A stretch of 19,543 bases of DNA. Source: Russula earlei (lineage: Eukaryota > Basidiomycota > Agaricomycetes > Russulales > Russulaceae). Below, in pieces: positions 15,421 through 19,543 of the stretch. The notes under the pieces are model-generated. The model was not told the DNA's origin. It made no database searches and was given only the letters and a program-made list of their open reading frames with translations. How positions within the stretch are numbered: position 1 is the stretch's first letter; every line of letters begins with the position of its first letter. The DNA is taken from NCBI GenBank assembly GCA_025769875.1, contig JAGFNK010000871.1, positions 1 through 19,543 of the forward strand. The letters are read 5' to 3'. The position numbers and the translations under genes were made by a program.

Positions 15421-15911
15421 TCTGCCAGTTGCACATTATTGTATCCCCATCGTATATCGAATTTGGAGAAGACCTTTTTCCCTCGGAGTCTTTCCACCTC
15501 TTGTTCCAGATGTGGTAAAGGTTCATTGTCTCATCTGGTCCACTGATTTAGTCGTCGTCGATAGTCTACAATGATCTTCTTCTCCTTGCTGTCCTTCTTG
15601 CCAATGAAGAACACTGGAGATGTGTAGCTGGATGGACCTGGAGTGATGTATCGCTTCTCTACTTCATCAGCTAGGAATTTCTTGAGGTATTCTCGCTCAT
15701 CTCGTGTTAGGGGGTATACTTTGCAGTTTAGTTCCTTTGGTGCGTCAGGTAACAGCTCTATCTGCATGTCTGGTTCCCTTGGTGGTGGGAACCTCTGGGA
15801 CTTCTCTTCTGAGAAGACATCTGCAAAGCGGTGGAATTGCTTTGGAACATTGGTAAGGGGATCCTCTCCTTCCTGTAGTTTAAATCGACTGCGGGGCCCA
15901 CTTCTGAGCAA
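15421..15911 (-). pseudogene. pol: gypsy-2 reverse transcriptase, N-terminal fragment
   Basis: This is one frame with a single in-frame TGA (15533-15531). It includes PKQFHRFADVFSEEKSQRFP, the RT entry PLTRDEREYLKKFL, SPVFFIGKKD, the VDYRRRLN motif, and after the TGA LRGKKVFSKFDIRWGYNNV, equivalent to the FDVRWGYNN of gypsy-1. The protein is cut by the gypsy-1 LTR well before the YxDD catalytic site, so no active RT is possible. The TGA falls after NQWTR; family members commonly continue straight through here, so a CGA to TGA change is plausible. Confidence 0.88.
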
Positions 15912-16122
15912 TAGTCGTCTTTCGTAGGTAAATGGCTTCCCCTTTCTTCAATTGTCGGTTCTCATCTCTTGCTTGCTTTTGGAGTTTTGTGACATAGAGA
16001 TCCAGGTACTTGTATTGAGCAGTCTCAATCTGTACCGTTCCTTCCATCAGCTGTCCTTTCTTCCAGTTGATGGTGGGGTCGAATTCATATAGGAAGGGAT
16101 ATCCCAGGATGACCCGATCCAT
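15880..16122 (-). pseudogene. gypsy-2 protease C-terminal part and protease-RT linker
   Basis: The segment opens with DRVILGYPFL and FDPTINW, which match the end of the gypsy aspartic protease (compare ILGTDWL and DIDW in gypsy-1). A charged Lys/Glu-rich linker towards RT follows. A frameshift near 16130-16170 separates it from the protease active site, and another near 15900 separates it from RT. Confidence 0.7.
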
Positions 16123-16169
16123 TCCTAATCTGTGAGATAGAACCTTTGTAGGCTCTCCTTCTCCTTGTA

Positions 16170-16418
16170 TCAGACGTGAAGCCAGCAGTAATGAGTGAGT
16201 TCCCCTTGCTTATTCTGGGTTCCGTTGACATTTTGTACTACCATGGATTCATGTAGTTCTTGTTTCCCAATTTTCAGTCTTTTCCAAGCTGAGTGATTGA
16301 TGAAGTTCTCTGTTGCTCCACTGTCCAGTAGAGCAGATTCCTCGGCCGTTGTGTGTGCAGTGACGAAAGTGAATGGAATATTCATAGCATTCAGTCTTCT
16401 AATGTACACTTGCAACAC
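16170..16418 (-). pseudogene. gypsy-2 aspartic protease N-terminal part
   Basis: ALLDSGATENFINHSAW carries an intact D-S-G-A active-site motif (residues 32-35 of this segment). QNVNGTQNKQGELTH downstream matches QNVDGTQNANGLI in the gypsy-1 protease. The frame breaks at 16170 and the domain continues in the next segment. The catalytic triplet survives but the domain is split. Confidence 0.8.
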
Positions 16419-16517
16419 ACTATTCTTCCTAAGCCAGGCCGTCGATTAGGTGTTCCTAAAAACCCTGTTCCATCAGTTCTTCCAACAAGTCCTCCTTCTG
16501 TTTGGTGGACATCTTCT

Positions 16518-16829
16518 TTATGGACGCTGAGGAGGAGCTCTTGTTATAGGTAGGAGGAGGAGATGTAGATTGCCCGGAGACAGTGCTTTCATTTCCACTG
16601 TCCCCTGAGTCGTCCTCCTTCTCTGTTTCCAGAGCTCGAGCTTTCCCTTTGTCCCTGGGTTACTTGATTTCTTCTTGACTCTGTCCTTGTCAGGACAGTT
16701 CCGACTGATATGTCCTGCTTTCTTGCAGATAAAGCATTTCCCTTCTGCTAGCAGTTTCTTCTTTTCCTCTGTCAGAGGAGGACATCGCTTGGTCTTTGCT
16801 GCATCAGTGGATACTGAGTCCACTTCCAT
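16518..16829 (-). pseudogene. gag: gypsy-2 Gag nucleocapsid segment with CCHC knuckle
   Basis: A CX2CX4HX4C zinc knuckle (CFIC, KKAG, H, ISRN, C) lies at 16736-16695, preceded by the acidic/basic stretch TEEKKKLLAEG and followed by a Lys/Ser-rich tail. In Gag this part binds element RNA. It overlaps the end of the capsid segment in a different frame, so at least one indel lies near 16780-16830. Confidence 0.8.
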
Positions 16830-17248
16830 TGCATTCGGATCTCTTTGGTTTCGCCTTTTCCCAACCTGTAGGGATTCATGCGATTTTCCCTGGTGGTCAA
16901 CGATCCACCTCCAGATCCAATATTGGCTTTCATGAGCTGGTCTCTGGCCTGTTCTTCCCTAGCAGCATTGATCCATGCTTGTAGATCATTGATGGCAGGT
17001 ATGTCTCTGACTGGTCGATTGTAGATTCGTCGCACCAGCCAGGTGATTAGGCCAGCTTTGTAGGCTTCTACTGCTCCTGGTGAATTCTGGTCCCATCCTG
17101 CTTTACTGAGCAGAACAAGGAATTTGCTGGTATAGTCATCCAGCAATGCTGCTTTAGACATGGACAATTGTTGTAGCTCCATGAAAGTGTCTTCAGGCTC
17201 TGTGGTGTCTTTGAATTCTCTGAAGAAGTCATCACAAATTCGGTCCAA
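16772..17248 (-). pseudogene. gag: gypsy-2 Gag capsid, C-terminal half
   Basis: It encodes a typical retrotransposon Gag helical domain: FFREFKDTTEPEDTFMELQQL, DDYTSKFLVLLSKAGWDQ, then a linker to the nucleocapsid (DLQAWINAAREEQARD). The first half of the domain lies in another frame (17268-17530). The break falls in a run near 17265-17300. Confidence 0.8.
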
Positions 17249-17267
17249 AAGAGCATGTCAGTTGGAT

Positions 17268-17735
17268 CTAGCTGCACTGGTGCATAAGGAGACGGGGGTC
17301 CCCATTTCTTTTTGCTTCTACCAGGTTCATTTGATTGACCACCCATTCATGTACTTTCTCTCCTTTGATGTAGGTGAGAGCTAGGGCTACTTGCTTCATT
17401 GGAATAGTCATGGTCGGGTTGTCACTGTTGAGCAGATTCCATAGATTGAAATCCTGGACAAAGTACTTCGTCTTTTTCCTGTCTCCTTTGAAGACTTCAG
17501 GAGGGTCTCCTTTTAGAGATCTGTTGCCCCCATGGGGGCCTGGTGCCGGCTGAGGTGCCAGATTCGCCCCTGGTCCTACAGGAGGTGCTGCCGGTGGTCC
17601 CCCTGCTGGAGGGCCTCCTCCGGGTGGGCCTCCTCCTGGTACTGGTGGACCTCCAGGTCCGAAGGGGACTCCTCCACCCCCAGGTGGTCCTCCTGCTCCA
17701 GGTGGACCACCTCCAGGGTTTACTACGATGGGTGG
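17268..17735 (-). pseudogene. gag: gypsy-2 Gag linker and capsid N-terminal half
   Basis: This frame has no start codon but is clearly coding: a Gly/Pro-rich tract (17531-17730), then GDPPEVFKGDRKKTKYFVQDF, MKQVALALTYIKGEKVHEW and VNQMNLVEAKR, to a TAG at 17270-17268. The start of the capsid (P-E-V-F-K-G-D) parallels PEPFDGK in gypsy-1 Gag. Frameshifts lie at both ends. A long Arg/Ser-rich open frame overlapping this region (17497-18006) is only its shadow beyond the first third. Confidence 0.75.
17531..17730 (-). repeat. Gly/Pro-rich collagen-like tract in gypsy-2 Gag
   Basis: The coding frame reads a run of GGP, PPG and GGGPP units for about 60 residues (for example NPGGGPPGAGGPPGGG). The DNA is a degenerate GGTCCACC/CCTCCAGG-type repeat. 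It sits between the Gag N-terminal region and the capsid, where gypsy-1 has a Thr/Pro linker. Confidence 0.75.
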
Positions 17736-17876
17736 GCCCCGCTTCCACCTGCTGTCTGAGTGGCAATGGTGGCTGTCTGCGTTGCTGCAATGGTAGCCAT
17801 TTCGACTGATTCTTCTGGCTCTTCAATGATTGTTGGTTCAATGGGCGAGAGTGTACTGTCTGCTCTAGTTTTTCAG

Positions 17877-18555
17877 CTAGCTCCAATACTTCTGGTGCTT
17901 CTGCTTTCTGATCTGTAGTTGGGGGTCCGACTGTTCTGTTTCTCCACTTGATGACTTTTGTATCAATGGAGCTGGGTCGTCTACTACTGGGTCTCTGGGT
18001 TCCCAATGAGTAGTATAAGGATCTGTCTTGGTTCCTAAACCTAGGACCTTATATTCGTCGATGTCTTCGTCCTCTCCTGCGTAGGGACGTCCTTTGTGGT
18101 AATCAACAAGTACCACTGATCATTGATGTATTCACAAGGAAGTAGCTTCCTTTGTATCGGAACCTCGTATCTGTTAGGCCCTTCCTGGTCTGCCCAACAC
18201 CAGATGGCAGAGTTCCTTTGATTCCTGAGGGTAGATCGTCCCTCTCTCTAGCTTTGAACCAACCAAATTTGGTTCCTTGCTTTGATTTCTGGTTGAACTT
18301 TATGTGTATGCTATGTTCTCCTTCGATTTCCAGTTTGTCCACTCGCCACTGCCTTTCCTAGGGAGTCGGACTTGTCTGCCCTCTTACCACTGTCTATGCC
18401 AATGACAGTAGGGGTCTTTACAGAAGTATGCGTGTGTCCAACCGGCTGCTCATCGAGAGTCACGTAGTACAACCTTCTTCTTGTCGTGGAGAGGTCTGTA
18501 TAGATTCTCCCCCTTGACTACTTCAGCATAGGTTGCTGACCGTATGATGAGATCC
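17877..18555 (-). pseudogene. gag: gypsy-2 Gag N-terminal region, several frameshifts
   Basis: Three coding-like pieces in different frames follow one another. About 18555-18450: DLIIRSATYAEVVKGENLY and RPLHDKKKVVLRDS, to TGA at 18452-18450. About 18342-18103: LEIEGEHSIHIKFNQKSK, then RFRYKGSYFLVNTSM. About 18116-17877: VLVDYHKGRPYAGEDEDIDEY. The order and the W/Y-acidic character resemble gypsy-1 Gag residues 25-60. No domain name can be given. The start codon is not identifiable; a TAG lies just upstream of the first piece. Confidence 0.6.
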
Positions 18556-18612
18556 TAGTCTTTAGGCTTCCTGCCTATTTCTGGTTCGCTTTCACAGCAA
18601 TGTCTGTGATAG

Positions 18613-18624
18613 AAGCTCGACTTA
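18613..18624 (-). promoter_or_regulatory. gypsy-2 primer-binding site, candidate self-priming type
   Basis: On the minus strand TAAGTCGAGCTT directly follows the LTR end (TTAACA at 18625). It pairs at 11 of 12 positions with AAGCTCAACTTA (18825-18814), which lies 31 bases after the LTR TATA box. It lacks the leading TGG expected of a tRNA-primed PBS, which favours self-priming. Confidence 0.6.
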
Positions 18625-19214
18625 TGTTAAGGCTCCAAAGTGCCTTAAATAAGATCAATGGTCGCGTCTATAAATGTGTCCTACCATGCCAGATATGCTT
18701 GTCAAGCAAGCAATACTCGTGGAGGGGAAGGAGTGTTAGTCCTTCTAGAGTATGACAACAAGATGAGAGGGCTCTGCAGACGGGGTAGGAGTCAACTGTT
18801 GGGATTGGCAAACTAAGTTGAGCTTAAGGCTCCACTGTTTCTTGGAGGCTTATATAGCCCTACAGGGATAAGGTTCGTACTACTGTAGTACTGGTTGGTG
18901 CTATAGAAGCAAAAGGCAGCTCATAGAAGTGAGGTTGCTTCTATGTAAACGATCTCGGTGCTGGAAGCATGAAGTGCTTCCCCAATCAAGGAATCGATGT
19001 AGTGGCGGTACAGGAACATCGGGACAGAAGCAATGCTACTCATTGCTTTTTCAGTACATCTTCTGAAAGATACGATCAACGCGCTCCGAATGTGATATCA
19101 AGGAACATAAACAATCAAGATCTGATGCAAGATCTGACGCACGCATAATGCAAACGGTGCAGTCCATAGTTCAGGTGTTCCGGCATCTTCCAGACCCCAA
19201 ACCACTTGGTAACA
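18625..19214 (-). repeat. LTR between gypsy-2 gag and gypsy-3 pol
   Basis: On the minus strand the end is TTAACA (18625), fixed by the abutting PBS. The start is either TGTTACC (19214, giving TGTTA/TAACA inverted ends) or TGTCGCTGACA (19246, next to a GGGGGCAG polypurine-like run). A TATA box lies at 18856-18849. There is no second copy in the window to settle the edge. No gene is seen in it. It serves as 5' LTR of gypsy-2 and, by position, as 3' LTR of gypsy-3. Confidence 0.7.
18814..18856 (-). promoter_or_regulatory. gypsy-2 LTR TATA box and predicted transcript start
   Basis: TATATAAG (18856-18849, minus strand) is followed 31 bases later by AAGCTCAACTTA (18825-18814). A short dyad GAGC-CTTAA-GCTC overlaps the start, as in the other LTRs here. 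Confidence 0.55.
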
Positions 19215-19349
19215 ATGTCTCACACATGAATAATTTGTCAGCGACACTGCCCCCAGTTGGTGACAGTTTGTTGTATTGTAAGTCCTTGGAATTGGTGTTC
19301 AAGATCATCTTGGCTTTTGCCCAAGTGATGGGATTCTGCAGGATCAGAG
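19215..19349 (-). other. 3' untranslated end of gypsy-3 with polypurine-like run
   Basis: These bases lie between the pol stop (19352-19350) and the LTR. A GGGGG run (19254-19250, minus strand) within GGGGGCAG is the only clear purine tract and would fit an LTR edge at 19246. Confidence 0.45.
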
Positions 19350-19543
19350 TCAATAGTAGACATAACATGGGGTTTGGGTGGGCTGCTGTAAATGAAAAGT
19401 GGTGATGGCATCTTGGGGTGTTTTTGAGGTTTGAGAGGGGTTCCCATGTGTCTTCTGCTGTGGAGTATCCCTTCCATTGGACCCTATATTGGAGTTGATT
19501 CCAATGGGTATGTTGGGCGGTGATCTTCTTGACTTCATATTCT
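19350..19543 (-). pseudogene. pol: gypsy-3 pol C-terminal end with chromodomain, cut by window edge
   Basis: On the minus strand, from the window edge, the sequence reads EYEVKKITAQHTHWNQLQ, then YRVQWKGYSTAEDTWEPLSNLKN. This is a chromodomain (VQWKGY and TWEP motifs), homologous to the one at the end of gypsy-1 pol. A one-base shift near 19430 moves the remaining tail into another frame, which stops at TGA 19352-19350. Everything upstream (integrase, RT) lies beyond the window. It is a separate element end from gypsy-2, whose gag begins left of the LTR. Confidence 0.85.

Larger units (their letters stand above)
15421..18624 (-). mobile_element. gypsy-2: truncated, heavily frameshifted Ty3/gypsy element
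   Basis: From right to left on the minus strand it shows PBS, gag N-terminus, Gly/Pro-rich linker, capsid, CCHC knuckle, aspartic protease and the first part of RT. It then stops at the gypsy-1 LTR edge (15420/15421). The rest of RT, RNase H and integrase are not found left of gypsy-1. Every domain is in pieces, so the copy is older or noisier than gypsy-1. Its 5' LTR is 18625 to about 19214-19246. Confidence 0.88.

Noticed and set aside
4745..15425. Possible target duplication of gypsy-1
   Set aside because: CCTGG and TCTGC do not match at four, five or six bases with the LTR ends as defined.
17532..18006. Arg/Ser/Trp-rich open frames on both strands, 17497-18006
   Set aside because: These are frame shadows of the Gly/Pro-rich Gag linker, whose GC-rich repeats keep all frames open. 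Only the first third of the minus frame (APEVLELAEKLEQ) looks like real Gag.
18583..18600. gypsy-2 LTR ending at 18601 (TGTC/GACA ends) with PBS TTGCTGTGAAAG
   Set aside because: That PBS shows no TGG and no complementarity to the LTR start. The alternative end at 18625 places an 11/12 complementary block directly against the LTR.
1..19543. CRISPR arrays, tRNA or rRNA genes, bacterial operons, host protein genes
   Set aside because: No regularly spaced repeats, no cloverleaf or rRNA-like segment was recognised, and all recognisable coding sequence belongs to LTR retrotransposons.

Overview
The window contains no recognisable host gene. It is a nest of decayed LTR retrotransposons, typical of a repeat-rich (heterochromatic or pericentromeric) stretch of a fungal genome. 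The family signatures (chromodomain-bearing Ty3/gypsy pol, copia gag of the 'GSNWSTW' type, RT motifs FDxRWGYNN and YLDD/YVDD) best fit a basidiomycete, probably an agaricomycete. That assignment is by family resemblance only.

Layout from left to right. (1) 1-4730, plus strand: a Ty1/copia element cut by the window edge. It has gag, protease, integrase and RT-RNase H in order, all broken by stops and frameshifts, then a polypurine tract and a 3' LTR (4064-4730). (2) 4750-15420, minus strand: a long Ty3/gypsy chromovirus ('gypsy-1'). Its 5' LTR is at 14571-15420 and its 3' LTR at 4750-5578. gag is intact (11051-9543). pol is nearly intact (9603-6106), with its tail and chromodomain displaced by one frameshift (down to 5826). 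Between the PBS and gag lie about 2.5 kb of degenerate open reading frames with no recognised domain, the last of which originally stopped four bases before the gag ATG. (3) 11088-12048: a solo LTR of a related but different family, in the opposite orientation and with a perfect 5-bp target duplication (GTTGT), inserted into that extra reading frame. (4) 15421-18624, minus strand: a second, heavily broken gypsy element ('gypsy-2': RT fragment, protease, gag). It stops exactly at the gypsy-1 LTR. (5) 18625 to about 19214 or 19246: one LTR lying between gypsy-2 gag and (6) 19543-19350, the chromodomain end of a third gypsy pol on the same strand.

The most interesting signal is a covarying sequence pair. 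In gypsy-1, ten bases at the predicted transcript start, about 32 bases after the TATA box, are exactly complementary to ten bases beside the 5' LTR, where the primer-binding site must lie. In the gypsy-2 LTR a different sequence at the same place is complementary (11 of 12) to a different PBS directly abutting that LTR. This suggests Tf1-type self-priming of reverse transcription rather than a tRNA primer. gypsy-1 also shows a -1 gag/pol arrangement with a T-run at the gag stop and a strong hairpin just downstream, and a cluster of CRE-like sites in its LTR promoter.

The gypsy-1 LTRs differ by many substitutions and single-base indels (identity in the mid-90s per cent by eye) and have no matching target duplication, and the missing half of gypsy-2 is not on the other side. 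The present structure is therefore probably a recombination chimera. Many one-base indels fall in homopolymers, so some frameshifts may be sequencing errors.
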